Part shown: piece after piece, positions 27,897 to 37,386 of the stretch | Layout: every line of letters begins with the position of its first letter | Position numbering within the stretch: position 1 is the stretch's first letter | DNA from: Syntrophus buswellii | GTDB lineage: Bacteria > Desulfobacterota > Syntrophia > Syntrophales > Syntrophaceae | DNA length: 64,000 bases | NCBI RefSeq assembly: GCF_046097065.1 | Contig: NZ_CP175563.1 | Location: 2,046,001 to 2,110,000 of the forward strand | Direction: 5' to 3' | Position numbers and translations under genes: made by a program | Notes under the pieces: model-generated | The model's input: only the letters and a program-made list of their open reading frames with translations | What the model was told of the DNA's origin: nothing | Database searches by the model: none

Positions 27897-29930
27897 CTAG
27901 CCCTGATCGTACGCGAAGAACTGCATCGTGAACACCGCCCTGCCCTGGGTCGCAGAGCGAAGGTCCGTGGAATAACCGAAGAGGGCCTTCAAGGGAACCC
28001 GGGCGCGAATTTCGGATATCGCTCCCTTGGGCGTGATTTCCTGGACCTCCCCTCTTCGGGCGTTGATGTCACCGATCACCTCCCCCATGAACTCGGCCGG
28101 GGTGATCACACTGACCATCATGACGGGTTCGAGCAGCAGGGGATCGGCCTTGTTGAATCCGTCCCTCAATGCGGAAGCCGCTGCAATTTTATAACCGATG
28201 GGCGAGGATTCGCCTTCCTTGATCGTGAGCCCGGCAACGCTCACCCGAATGTCCACAAGAGGATAGCCGGCGATCACGCCGCTTTGAACCGCCTCCGATA
28301 TCCCCTCTTCCGTGGCCCGGACATATTCCGCGGGCAGTGCGTCCGTTTCGGGAATCCAGTCCGTTTCAACGCCCGCTCCGCGTTCCAGCGGCTCCAGGAT
28401 CAGGCGGACATGGCCGAAATGCTTCTTGTCGCCCAGCTCTCTTTCGAAATGCCCCTCACTTTCAACTTTTTTCCTGATAGTCTCCCGGTAGACCACTCGG
28501 GGTTTTCCCACGTTGACCTGGGTGTGAAACTCCCGGCTCAACCGGTCGATAATGACATCCAAGTGCAGCTCTCCCATCCCGGATATCACCGTTTGCGCCG
28601 TTTCATCGTCGTATTTCACCCGGAGCGTCGGATCTTCATCCATCAGTTTCTGCAAAGCCAGCGACAATTTTTCCTGATCGGCGGGTGTCTTTGCTTCAAT
28701 GGCCTGCGAAATGACGGGCTCATAGAATTCCATGGATTCGAGCAGGATGGGATGCGCCTCGTCGCAGATCGTATCGCCGGTCGCAGTTTCCTTCAACCCC
28801 ATCACCGAGACGATGTCCCCGGCCCCGGCCTGCTCCAAGCGTTCACGCTTGTTGGCGTGCATCTTGAGAAGCCGGGAGGCCTTTTCCTTCCTGTTCTTGC
28901 TGGCGTTGTAAAGCTCCTCGCCCGTTTTTATCTGCCCCGAATAAATCCGCAGATAGGTCAGCTTCCGGCCTTCATCCTGCATCACCTTGAAGGCCAGGGC
29001 GGCCAGCGGCTCCTTCGTGCTGCTGATTCTCGTCAATTCCTCCTTCGTGACCGGATGGATTCCCGAAACGGGGGGGACATCCTCCGGGGAAGGCAGAAAA
29101 TCGACCACGGCATCGAGCAGCGGCTGGATTCCCTTATTTTTCAAAGCGGTGCCGCACAGGACGGGAACGAGCCTGACGGCCAGGGTGGCCTTGCGGATTG
29201 CCGCATGCAGCTCCTTTTGCGATATTTCCTCCCCTCCCAGGTACTTTTCCGCGATGTCGTCATCGAATTCCGCCACCGATTCCAGCATTCGTTCCCGCTG
29301 CAGCTCCACTTCCGGCATCAGATCGCCGGGAATGTCGATCGCTTCGTAATGCGCCCCCTTGGAGCTGTCGTCCCAGATGACACACTTTTCTGAAATCAGG
29401 TCCACGATCCCCTGGAACTTTTCTTCCTGACCCCAGGGAATCTGGATGGGGAGGGGAACGGCGCTGAAGCGCTCCTTCATCATCTCGATGACCCGGAAGA
29501 AATCCGCACCGACCCGGTCCATCTTGTTCACGAAGGCGATCTTGGGAACACCGTACTTGTCGGCCTGGTGCCAGACGGTTTCAGACTGCGGCTCCACACC
29601 CGCCACGGCATCGAACACGATGACGGCCCCGTCCAGTACGCGGAGGCTGCGCTCCACTTCAATGGTGAAATCCACATGGCCCGGCGTGTCGATGATATGA
29701 ATTTCGGAGTTTTTCCAATTGCAGGTTGTCACGGCCGACGTGATGGTGATCCCCCGCTCCTGCTCCTGAGGCATCCAGTCCATCACGGCCTCTCCGTCAT
29801 GGACCTCTCCGATCTTGTATGACTTCCCCGTATAGTAGAGGATCCGCTCGCTGACCGTTGTCTTGCCGGCATCGATGTGAGCGATAATCCCGATATTTCG
29901 AATTCTTGAAAGTTTGGATGTGGGAGGCAT
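27897..29930 (-). CDS. fusA: Translation elongation factor G (stand-alone paralogue)
   Basis: 677 residues. G-domain motifs AHIDAGKTT, RGITITSA, DTPGHVDF, NKMDRVGADF, then domains II-V with MGELHLDVIIDRLSREF and GYPLVDIRV. EF-G moves tRNAs and mRNA after peptide bond formation. The gene is alone, not in the str operon with rpsL-rpsG-tuf, so it may be a second EF-G copy with a role in recycling or stress. That is inference, because the rest of the genome is not visible. Confidence 0.92.
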   Translation of the reverse strand: MPPTSKLSRIRNIGIIAHIDAGKTTVSERILYYTGKSYKIGEVHDGEAVMDWMPQEQERGITITSAVTTCNWKNSEIHIIDTPGHVDFTIEVERSLRVLDGAVIVFDAVAGVEPQSETVWHQADKYGVPKIAFVNKMDRVGADFFRVIEMMKERFSAVPLPIQIPWGQEEKFQGIVDLISEKCVIWDDSSKGAHYEAIDIPGDLMPEVELQRERMLESVAEFDDDIAEKYLGGEEISQKELHAAIRKATLAVRLVPVLCGTALKNKGIQPLLDAVVDFLPSPEDVPPVSGIHPVTKEELTRISSTKEPLAALAFKVMQDEGRKLTYLRIYSGQIKTGEELYNASKNRKEKASRLLKMHANKRERLEQAGAGDIVSVMGLKETATGDTICDEAHPILLESMEFYEPVISQAIEAKTPADQEKLSLALQKLMDEDPTLRVKYDDETAQTVISGMGELHLDVIIDRLSREFHTQVNVGKPRVVYRETIRKKVESEGHFERELGDKKHFGHVRLILEPLERGAGVETDWIPETDALPAEYVRATEEGISEAVQSGVIAGYPLVDIRVSVAGLTIKEGESSPIGYKIAAASALRDGFNKADPLLLEPVMMVSVITPAEFMGEVIGDINARRGEVQEITPKGAISEIRARVPLKALFGYSTDLRSATQGRAVFTMQFFAYDQG

Positions 29931-30037
29931 CGAAGCACCATTATTTTTTCATGGATCCGGCCCCGCCTTCAGGCAGGTGGAAGGATTTCTGAAAACAGTC
30001 TCTGTCGTGAAGTTATCCCAGCTTGAACGGCAAGCTG

Positions 30038-30664
30038 TTACTGACCCTTTACGTCCTGCGCCAGGTATTCCCTGTTGAAGCTGAAGGGCTGCTTTAGGCT
30101 GATGTGCCCTTTGAGCGAATCCACTTCCTGGCCCTCGATCAGAATTTTTACCGCCTTGATTTCAGGAATATTGGCCGTGAGAGAATTGGTCAGGGAATAC
30201 ACGGTAGCCATTTCGCTGGCGCTCCCTCCCGGATGGTCCTGGACGAGATTTTTGCTGAAGCTGACAAAGATTGTGGAATTCGCTTCAATCTTTGCGCTCT
30301 TGAGCGCCACTTCCGGCGGGAAGGTATTCACCTTACCGGTTTTGGATCCATCCAGCAGGGCCCTTACAATTTCCTCCGCCTGCTGAACGGGGGATCCCAT
30401 TTTAGGAATCAACCGCTTTTCCGACACGAGAAAACGTTCATTGGCATCGGAAAAGTACAGAACGACCGACTGCTTCTCTTTCGATCCCTTCTGATCCGTC
30501 CGGCCTCCGATCGGCGGATAGATCACATTAAAAAGCGTCACAAAAAAGAAAATCAGGAATCCGACAACGGCAAGTCCAATTATTGCAAGAATCAGCTTCT
30601 GAGTGCCCTTTTTCTTCTTCCTGTTCTTGAGCTCTGTGATACGCTTCTGCTTTTTTGTAGCCAT
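30038..30664 (-). CDS. Membrane-anchored GerMN-domain protein
   Basis: 208 residues. A basic N-terminus (ATKKQKRITELKNRKKKKGT), one membrane helix (about 24-46) and an extracytoplasmic GerMN domain (VVLYFSDANERFLVSEKRLI; EEIVRALLDGSKTG; FVSFSKNL). GerMN domains occur in spore-germination GerM and LpqB-type lipoproteins and probably bind partners at the cell wall. An upstream start would add 13 residues; 30664 gives the normal basic-helix topology. It ends 107 bases upstream of the EF-G start on the same strand and could be co-transcribed. Confidence 0.8.
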   Translation of the reverse strand: MATKKQKRITELKNRKKKKGTQKLILAIIGLAVVGFLIFFFVTLFNVIYPPIGGRTDQKGSKEKQSVVLYFSDANERFLVSEKRLIPKMGSPVQQAEEIVRALLDGSKTGKVNTFPPEVALKSAKIEANSTIFVSFSKNLVQDHPGGSASEMATVYSLTNSLTANIPEIKAVKILIEGQEVDSLKGHISLKQPFSFNREYLAQDVKGQ

Positions 30665-30894
30665 AACCGGTAATACCCCGCTGTAACGAAAAAGTTGCCA
30701 CAATCTAAGGTATTTTCAATACAGTGTCAAGGGAAGAACCGTCGGAACGGATTTCAGGGAACAGGCAGGAGACCGGTAGAAGAACAGCAGGAATTAATCA
30801 CATCTATGCATTATTCTATGTGCTTTGAGCCGATGGATTGATCCATCTTCATGGATGCGGATGCGATTCAAGACTTGACGGTGGGAATAAAATC

Positions 30895-33186
30895 ATGCAG
30901 GAAGCCCTGACAAAAAATTCACAAATCTCCGAACTCGAAAAAAAACTTCTCCTGCGGAAAAAAATGCAGGACATCACCAACCAGATTCACGCCGCCCAGA
31001 ATATAAAACAGATCCTTGTCGACCTGAAAGAGGCCATCCTGAATCTCTTCGATGCCTTTTCCATTACGATCTACGTCGTCGACCGCCTGAGGAACCAGAT
31101 CTTTTCCCTGCTGCTTGCCGGGGCCCAGATCCGGGAAATACGGGTGCCCATCAACAACAAAAGCATCTCCGGGTATGTGGCCAACAACGGGAAGACCGTC
31201 AACATCGCCGATGCCTACGACGCTTCGGAGCTGAAGCGGATCGATCCCGAGCTGAGCTTCGACATGAGCTGGGACAAGAAGACAGGCTTCCGCACCCGGC
31301 AGATTCTCTGCGCCCCCATCTTCCACACCGGCAATCTCACCGGTGTCATCCAGATCCTGAACAAGAAGGGAAAGGGGAACTTCTCCGAGGAGGAAGAGGG
31401 ATTTGTGCAGGAAATCGCCGAAGTGCTCGGCGTCGCCTTCTTCAACCAGGAGCGCTATGCCCGGCGGCGGAAGACCCGCTACGATTATCTCATCAGCAGG
31501 GACCTGCTGAAGGAAGAGGAGCTGGACAGCGCTCTGGAGGAATCCCGGGAACAGAAAGAACCGATGGAATCCTTCCTCATGAAAAAATACGGCATTTCCA
31601 AGGAGGACATCGGGAAGTCGCTGGAGGAATTCTATCGCTGCCAATTCATCAAGTTCGATGACAAATTCCCGATCCCCGGCGATCTGCTGAAAAATCTCAA
31701 GCGGGAATACCTGCTTCGGGAACTGTGGGTTCCCCTGAACAAGATAGACGGAAACATCCAGGTGATCGTCGATGACCCGAACAACATCATCAAGCGGGAC
31801 ATGATCGAAAGCCTTCTGAAAACCAAGGCTGTAAAGTACGACGTCGCTCTTCCCGAAGACATCATTCGCTACATCAACCATTTTTTCCAGAGCCCCTCCA
31901 GCGAGTCCTCCTTTGCCGAGCTTCTCGGCAAGCTGGACGAAGATGAAGAAAGCCCCGATGAAGACGGTGATGTCGTTTCCGAATCGGACAGCGTGATCAT
32001 GCAGCTGGTCAACAAGATCATCAATGACGCCTATAACCGCCGCTCTTCCGATATTCATGTCGAACCGAACGTGACCAAAAAAAACGTGCAGATCCGCTTC
32101 CGCATCGATGGCGACTGCGGCCTCTATCAGACCGTTCCCTTCAGCTACCGGGCGGCGCTGGTGTCCCGGATCAAGATCATGTCGAACCTGGACATCACCG
32201 TCAAGCGGATCCCCCAGGACGGGAAAATAAAATTCCGGAATTCGAGCGGGGAAGAGATTGAACTCCGCGTGGCCACCATCCCCACGCAGGGCGGCGTGGA
32301 AGACGTCGTCATGCGTATCCTCGCCAAGGGGGAAACGATGCCCCTCGAAGCCATGGGGATGCTTGAGCGCAATTACCAGGAAATGCTCAAGATCCTGGAG
32401 AAGCCCTACGGCATGATCCTCGTCGTCGGCCCCACGGGATCGGGAAAGACCACCACGCTCCATGCGGCACTTCACCACATCAACACCCCGGAGCGGAAGA
32501 TCTGGACGGCTGAAGATCCCGTCGAAATCACCCAGTACGGGCTGCGGCAGGTCCAGGTTCAGCCGAAGATAGGCTTTGATTTCGCGGCGGCCATGCGCGC
32601 CTTTCTCCGGGCCGACCCGGACGTGATCATGGTGGGGGAAATGAGGGATTTCGAAACGGCCAAGACGGGCGTCGAAGCCTCCCTGACCGGGCACCTCGTT
32701 TTCAGCACCCTGCACACCAACAGCGCCCCGGAAACCATTACCCGGCTGCTCGACATGGGAATAGATCCGCTGAACTTCGCCGATGCCCTGCTGGGCATCC
32801 TGGCTCAGCGCCTGGTCCGGACGCTATGCAAAAAATGCAAGGAGGCCTACCACCCCACGCGCCGGGAATACGACGATCTGGCCGAGAGTTACGGGCTGGA
32901 AGATTTCGCCAGGCTCAATGTCCCCTATACGGATGATTTCATGCTCTATCGTCCGAAGGGGTGCGATGCCTGCGACCGAACGGGCTACAAGGGGCGGATG
33001 GGCATTCATGAATTGCTGATCGGCTCCGATTCGATCAAACGGCTGGTCCAGAAGCACGCCGACATTGAATCGCTGAGAAATGCGGCCATCTCGGAAGGGA
33101 TGACGACCCTGCTCCAGGATGGCATCCAGAAGGCAATCCAGGGTCTCACCGACTTCCGACAGGTCCGAAGGGTCTGCATCAAATAG
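30895..33186 (+). CDS. GAF-fused GspE/PilB-type secretion or pilus ATPase
   Basis: 763 residues. An N-terminal GAF domain (about 25-185), a GspE/PilB N-terminal domain (about 205-330), and the hexameric ATPase with Walker A GPTGSGKTTT, Asp box AEDPVEITQ, Walker B DPDVIMVGEMRD, His box LTGHLVFSTLHTN, and a four-Cys zinc site (CKKCKEAYHP and CDACDRTGYKGR). It would power type II secretion or type IV pilus extension. The GAF domain suggests control by a small ligand such as a cyclic nucleotide. No other pil or gsp gene lies nearby. ATG 30895 has GGTGGG upstream. Confidence 0.9.
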   Translation: MQEALTKNSQISELEKKLLLRKKMQDITNQIHAAQNIKQILVDLKEAILNLFDAFSITIYVVDRLRNQIFSLLLAGAQIREIRVPINNKSISGYVANNGKTVNIADAYDASELKRIDPELSFDMSWDKKTGFRTRQILCAPIFHTGNLTGVIQILNKKGKGNFSEEEEGFVQEIAEVLGVAFFNQERYARRRKTRYDYLISRDLLKEEELDSALEESREQKEPMESFLMKKYGISKEDIGKSLEEFYRCQFIKFDDKFPIPGDLLKNLKREYLLRELWVPLNKIDGNIQVIVDDPNNIIKRDMIESLLKTKAVKYDVALPEDIIRYINHFFQSPSSESSFAELLGKLDEDEESPDEDGDVVSESDSVIMQLVNKIINDAYNRRSSDIHVEPNVTKKNVQIRFRIDGDCGLYQTVPFSYRAALVSRIKIMSNLDITVKRIPQDGKIKFRNSSGEEIELRVATIPTQGGVEDVVMRILAKGETMPLEAMGMLERNYQEMLKILEKPYGMILVVGPTGSGKTTTLHAALHHINTPERKIWTAEDPVEITQYGLRQVQVQPKIGFDFAAAMRAFLRADPDVIMVGEMRDFETAKTGVEASLTGHLVFSTLHTNSAPETITRLLDMGIDPLNFADALLGILAQRLVRTLCKKCKEAYHPTRREYDDLAESYGLEDFARLNVPYTDDFMLYRPKGCDACDRTGYKGRMGIHELLIGSDSIKRLVQKHADIESLRNAAISEGMTTLLQDGIQKAIQGLTDFRQVRRVCIK

Positions 33187-33195
33187 GGAAGCGGT

Positions 33196-35832
33196 TCAGT
33201 TTTCCTTCAGCCGCTCCTGCCAGCTCCGAAGGAGGTCCAGGGCATCCAGGGGCGCCAGGGAGGACAGGTTCAATGCCGAAAGCTCTTCGACAACCCGTTC
33301 CTTTTCGCTCATGAAAAGATTCAGCTGCCCGGGGTTGCGGACTTTCTTTTTCCTGCTCCGGGCAATTTTGGGCATGCCCACTTCATCCATTTCCCCGATT
33401 TCCAGGTTGTCGAGAATTTCCCTGGCACGGCTGATCACTTCGTCCGGAACGCCTGCAATCCGCGCAACCTGGATTCCGTAACTCCGGTTCGTTCCGCCGG
33501 GAACAATCTTCCTCAAAAAGATGATCCGGTCACCCCACTCCTTGACGGCGATATTGAAATTCCTGAATCCCGTTCCCGCCACGGCCAGTTCGGTGAGCTG
33601 ATGGTAGTGGGTCGCGAAGAGAGTGCGGGCCCCGATGCTTTTTTGGTCGTGGAGGTATTCCGCCACGGCCCATGCGATGCTGAGGCCGTCGAAGGTGCTG
33701 GTCCCCCGCCCCACCTCATCCAGGATCACCAGGCTCCGCCTGGTGGCATTACGAAGGATCTGCGCCACCTCGTTCATCTCCACCATGAAGGTGCTCTGGC
33801 CTCGGATCAGGCTGTCCGCCGCTCCGATTCGCGTGAAGATCCGGTCCACCACCCCGATCCTTGCCCTGGATGCCGGCACGAAACTCCCCATCTGCGCCAT
33901 GAGAACAATGAGCGCAACCTGTCGGATATACGTGGATTTACCCGCCATATTGGGGCCGGTAATCACCAGGAATCGGTTCAGCTCCGTATCCAGAACAAGG
34001 TCGTTGGGAACGAAGCCATCCTTGAGGGGCATCCGCTCCACAACGGGATGCCTTCCCACGTCGATCTCAATCCGGTCCTCCCGGTCCACGGAAGGGCAGC
34101 AGTATCCGTACTTGTCGGCGACTTCCGCCAGGGAGGCCAGGGCATCCAGGGAAGCCAGCCAGGATGCCGTTTCCTGAATTCCGGGGATGTCCGCTGCCGC
34201 GGTATCCCGCACGGCGGAAAAGAGGTCGTATTCGCGCTCCCGGCATCGAGACTCCGCATTGAGAACGGCCGTTTCATACTCCTTGAGCTCCTGGTTGATG
34301 TAACGCTCCGCATTGACGAGGGTCTGTTTTCTCACGTACTCTTCCGGCGCATTGGCCGCGTTGGCCTTGGAAATCTCGATGTAATACCCGAAGACGTTGT
34401 TGAATCCCACCTTGAGAGACGCAATGCCCGTCCGCTTTCGCTCCTTTTCCTCGAGCGCAGCGATCCACCTTCTCCCGTCCCGCATCATGGAGGACAGGCG
34501 GTCCCGCTCCTCGTCGTAGCCGTCCTTGATGAGCCCCCCTTCCCGGAGGGTGAGCGGCGGGGAGTCGCAGATCGCCCGTTCAAGAAGGTCATGCAGATCG
34601 GGCAATTCATCGATGCCCAGGAAAATTCTTTCCAGCAGCGGGGAGGTTTTGTCGGCAAGAAGGCTTTTAAGGCCGGGAAGACTGCTCAATGAGTTTTTCA
34701 GGGCGATGAGATCGCGGGCGTTGGCGACCCCCAGAGAAATTCTTCCCGCCAGGCGCTCCATGTCATAAATCCCGGAGAGGGTTCGGCGCAGGTTTTCCCG
34801 GAAAAGATGGTTTTCCCGTATTTCCGCTACGGCCGCCAGCCTTTCCCGGATTTTCTCCGGATCGACAAGGGGATAGTTGAGCCACCAGCGAAGGCGGCGC
34901 CCCCCCATGGCGGTCATCGTTTCATCGAGGATGGAAAACAGGGAGCCGGAGGTCCGATTGTCCTGGATGGTCCTGAACAGTTCAAGGTTCCGCTTCGCCG
35001 TCTCGTCGAGCAGGAGATAATCCTTTGTCGAGTACCACTGAAGCCGGCGGATGTGCTGGAGGGTATTCTTCTGGGTCTCCTCCACGTATCGAAGAATGGC
35101 GCCTGCCGCTCCAACCACCGCCGGATGGCCCTTCAGGCCTGAACGCTCAAGGATGTTCTCCGGAACGGCGGATGAAAGACGCCTCCAGGCCTCGTCCTGA
35201 TCAAAATACTCCCCGGGCATTTCATCCAGGCGGCAGACGGGTTCTCTCCCGGAAAAGAACCTGGAAAAACCGCTCCTCCGGAGATCCTCGGGAAGGAGGA
35301 TTTCCCGGAATTCAAGGACGGCCATCTCCGCCTCAAAAAACTGCGGATCCTGGAAATCGCTGACCAGGAATTCCCCGGTGGAAATATCGAGAAAGGCCAG
35401 CCCGATGGAAGAGCCCAGGGGATTAACCGCCGCGAGGAAGTTGTTTTCCTTGGCATGAAGGTTTTCGGCATCCACGACCAGGCCGGGGGTGACAATGCGG
35501 ATGACCTCCCGCTTGACAACCCCCTTGGCAAGTTTCGGGTCCTCGATCTGTTCGCAGATCGCCACCTTGAGCCCCTTTTCAATGAGCTTCGGGATGTAGG
35601 TGGACAAGGCATGGTAGGGAAAGCCGCACAGGGGGATGCTGTCTTCCTTCCCCTTGTTTCGTGACGTGAGGGTGATTTCAAGAATCTCAGAGGCGGTTAC
35701 GGCATCTTCAAAAAAGATTTCATAAAAATCTCCCATGCGGAAAAGAACGATGCAGTCGGGATGTCTGCTCTTCACTTCCACATACTGCCGCATTGCCGGG
35801 GTCAAACTGGTCATGTCCACGGAATCGGTCAT
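33196..35832 (-). CDS. mutS: DNA mismatch repair protein MutS
   Basis: 878 residues. Mismatch-reading Phe-x-Glu in RMGDFYEIFFEDA (near 36), connector and lever domains, and the ATPase with Walker A TGPNMAGKSTYIRQ, Walker B LVILDEVGRGTSTFDG and ATHYHQLTEL. Recognises mismatches and recruits MutL. ATG 35832 overlaps the stop of the upstream membrane-protein gene (ATGA); the much longer upstream frame lacks MutS similarity. No mutL is visible nearby. Confidence 0.95.
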   Translation of the reverse strand: MTDSVDMTSLTPAMRQYVEVKSRHPDCIVLFRMGDFYEIFFEDAVTASEILEITLTSRNKGKEDSIPLCGFPYHALSTYIPKLIEKGLKVAICEQIEDPKLAKGVVKREVIRIVTPGLVVDAENLHAKENNFLAAVNPLGSSIGLAFLDISTGEFLVSDFQDPQFFEAEMAVLEFREILLPEDLRRSGFSRFFSGREPVCRLDEMPGEYFDQDEAWRRLSSAVPENILERSGLKGHPAVVGAAGAILRYVEETQKNTLQHIRRLQWYSTKDYLLLDETAKRNLELFRTIQDNRTSGSLFSILDETMTAMGGRRLRWWLNYPLVDPEKIRERLAAVAEIRENHLFRENLRRTLSGIYDMERLAGRISLGVANARDLIALKNSLSSLPGLKSLLADKTSPLLERIFLGIDELPDLHDLLERAICDSPPLTLREGGLIKDGYDEERDRLSSMMRDGRRWIAALEEKERKRTGIASLKVGFNNVFGYYIEISKANAANAPEEYVRKQTLVNAERYINQELKEYETAVLNAESRCREREYDLFSAVRDTAAADIPGIQETASWLASLDALASLAEVADKYGYCCPSVDREDRIEIDVGRHPVVERMPLKDGFVPNDLVLDTELNRFLVITGPNMAGKSTYIRQVALIVLMAQMGSFVPASRARIGVVDRIFTRIGAADSLIRGQSTFMVEMNEVAQILRNATRRSLVILDEVGRGTSTFDGLSIAWAVAEYLHDQKSIGARTLFATHYHQLTELAVAGTGFRNFNIAVKEWGDRIIFLRKIVPGGTNRSYGIQVARIAGVPDEVISRAREILDNLEIGEMDEVGMPKIARSRKKKVRNPGQLNLFMSEKERVVEELSALNLSSLAPLDALDLLRSWQERLKEN

Positions 35833-36230
35833 TCCCAGCGATCCCCGCCCCGCTTTTTCATTTCGATGAAGCCCCCGCCGCCCGGGGAGCTTCCCCCGCC
35901 CAGAACGGCGCCCAGCAGCCCGTTCACGACACTGATCAGCAGCGCGCCGAATACAGCCGTCCAGAACCCCTGAACGTCGAAGCCGGGGATGACGCCCGAC
36001 GCCATTTTGAGGATGAGTGCATTGATCAGGAAGGTGAAGAGGCCGAGGGTCAGAACATTCACAGGAAGAGTCAGAACAAGAAGAATCGGCCGGAAAAAGA
36101 CATTGAGAAATCCCAGCATCGCCGCGGCGAGAAGCGCGGAAAAGAAACTGCTGACCCTGATCCCCTCCAGCAGATAGGCGGCCAGAAGAACGGACAGGGT
36201 CAAAAGAATCCACTTGATCAGAAATCTCAT
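35829..36230 (-). CDS. Holin-like four-helix membrane protein (PF04020 type)
   Basis: 133 residues with four hydrophobic helices (first RFLIKWILLTLSVLLAAYLL) and a Gly/Pro-rich, basic C-terminus. The pattern, including NVFFRPILLVLTLPVNVLTL with FTFLINALILKMAS, is that of the 'phage holin family' (PF04020) found in many chromosomes without phage. Function unknown. It overlaps mutS by four bases, so the two are translationally coupled. Confidence 0.8.
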   Translation of the reverse strand: MRFLIKWILLTLSVLLAAYLLEGIRVSSFFSALLAAAMLGFLNVFFRPILLVLTLPVNVLTLGLFTFLINALILKMASGVIPGFDVQGFWTAVFGALLISVVNGLLGAVLGGGSSPGGGGFIEMKKRGGDRWE

Positions 36231-36253
36231 TCCTCAATACCTGCCAATCTTAT

Positions 36254-36424
36254 CTAGACTTCACAGTAGTCGGGCTGGAAACTCGTCTCCGGAGCCGTGC
36301 AGATTGGACAAACCCAGTTTTCAGGAATCTCCTCGAAGGGCGTTCCGCGGGGGACGCCATTCTCGGGGTCGCCGAGTCTCGGGTCATAGATGTAGCCACA
36401 GCCGGTACAAAAATACTTATCCAT
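36254..36424 (-). CDS. Rubredoxin
   Basis: 56 residues: YFCTGCGYIYDPRLGDPENG near the N-terminus and WVCPICTAP near residue 37, the two CxxC pairs that hold one iron, plus the conserved FEEIPENW. A ninth-base spacing from AGGAGG supports the start. Rubredoxins carry single electrons in anaerobes, for example to rubrerythrin or superoxide reductase in oxygen defence. An additional Cys near the C-terminus (PDYC) is unusual but probably unimportant. Monocistronic as far as visible. Confidence 0.95.
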   Translation of the reverse strand: MDKYFCTGCGYIYDPRLGDPENGVPRGTPFEEIPENWVCPICTAPETSFQPDYCEV

Positions 36425-36575
36425 TTTGACTTTTCCTCCTGCAGGTAAAATTTATAAAAAGCTGATTATGTCCATGTACATCGAGGAAGCGAATTCTCCC
36501 GGCACTTCGATGATGCCATGGTTGGCATCCATGGAATCCTGCTACGATGAGCCCCGTTCGAACGGCCGCATTCGT

Positions 36576-36651
36576 TCCCCGGCAGCCCGGTCGGTAGAGC
36601 AGATGGCTGTTAACCCTCGGAGCCGTGGTTCGAATCCGCACCGGGGAGCCA
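36576..36651 (+). tRNA. tRNA-Asn (anticodon GTT), unusually diverged
   Basis: 76 bases with a perfect acceptor stem (TCCCCGG/CCGGGGA), anticodon loop CTGTTAA (GTT), T-loop TTCGAAT and encoded CCA. The body is odd. The near-universal T8 is C and A14 is G. The D-stem has C12-A23, the anticodon stem has T29-C41, and the T-stem has C49-A65. Either this is a decaying copy or a second, altered tRNA-Asn. Identity is certain, function is not. Confidence 0.75.
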
Positions 36652-36703
36652 ATTCGGATCGGAAGTGGGCACATTCTCAAAGCCCCTCGCCGATCCAACA
36701 GCC

Positions 36704-36751
36704 AGTGCACGTGCAAGGGCGGCTTAGCCTCTCTACAGGTGCACTTTTTTA
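36704..36751 (+). terminator. Candidate terminator after tRNA-Asn
   Basis: Arms AGTGCAC (36704-36710) and GTGCACT (36739-36745) with a 28-base loop, followed by TTTTTT. The long loop makes it weaker than the other terminators in the window. Confidence 0.5.
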
Positions 36752-36920
36752 TTACCCGGATTTCATCCAAAAGCAATCTTAAATATTCTTTCCCAAATGG
36801 AACGTTCTGTCCAGGAGCATTTCCCTTAATGCCGCGCGGAAGGCTCCGATAGTTTTCCTTCTTAATCCGGTCTTATCTCATTGGAGCATTTTCCGGTCAA
36901 CAATTTTCTGTGCCATACCC

Positions 36921-37310
36921 CTGCGCAAAGCGGCGGAAAATCTCAGCCGCCTGCCGATTGTCTGGCTCCACTTCGCGGAATGCACGGGTTGTAGCGAGTC
37001 CCTGCTGCGCTCTTCACACCCCGATGGGGCCAGCATTCTTCTCAAAACGATTTCCCTCGAATATCACGAGACGATCATGGCCGCCGCAGGGGATCAGGCA
37101 GAGCAGTGCCTGGGAATGGCCCTTCACGACTTTCAAGGTCTGGCCGCCGTGCGCATGATTCATCATGTACTCGCCTGGGGTTTCATCCTCTTCATAGTTG
37201 TTCACATCTATATGGCCTTCTGGTATGATGCCGTTCTGAAAGAGGGAACCCTCTCGTCCATGGTCACGGGAAATATCTTCCAGAAGGGAGAACACCGATT
37301 CGAAGGCTGA
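36921..37310 (+). pseudogene. [NiFe]-hydrogenase scar: small-subunit N-part fused to cytochrome b C-part
   Basis: One open frame reads first as the front of a periplasmic-type [NiFe]-hydrogenase small subunit (KAAENLSRLPIVWLHFAECT, GCSESLLRSSHP, then LEYHETIMAAAGDQAEQ). Cys pairs for the proximal Fe-S cluster are included. It then switches, around 37105-37130, to the end of the HyaC/HupC cytochrome b subunit (RMIHHVLAWGFILFIVVHIY, MAFWYDAVLKEGTLSSM). The rest of the small subunit, the whole large subunit and most of the cytochrome are absent. There is no start codon or ribosome site in front, and upstream the frame is noise to a TAA near 36780. A large in-frame deletion explains it. Product certainly non-functional as a hydrogenase. 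Confidence 0.8.
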
Positions 37311-37386
37311 CAGCGTCAGCGTCGCAAAGAACCGGGTGAAAAGACAAACGGGGAAGGATGTCCTTCTCCGTTCTTATCCTGACGAA

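Noticed and set aside
33601..34692. Long plus-strand frame inside mutS, and similar antisense frames in hypF, ClpB and the FtsX permease
   Set aside because: All lie opposite certain genes and have the composition of reversed codons.
35829..36230. Prophage holin
   Set aside because: The PF04020-type protein is coupled to mutS and no phage genes surround it.
36910..37158. 82-codon frame overlapping the hydrogenase scar
   Set aside because: It is in another frame; the frame with clear hydrogenase small-subunit sequence explains the region.
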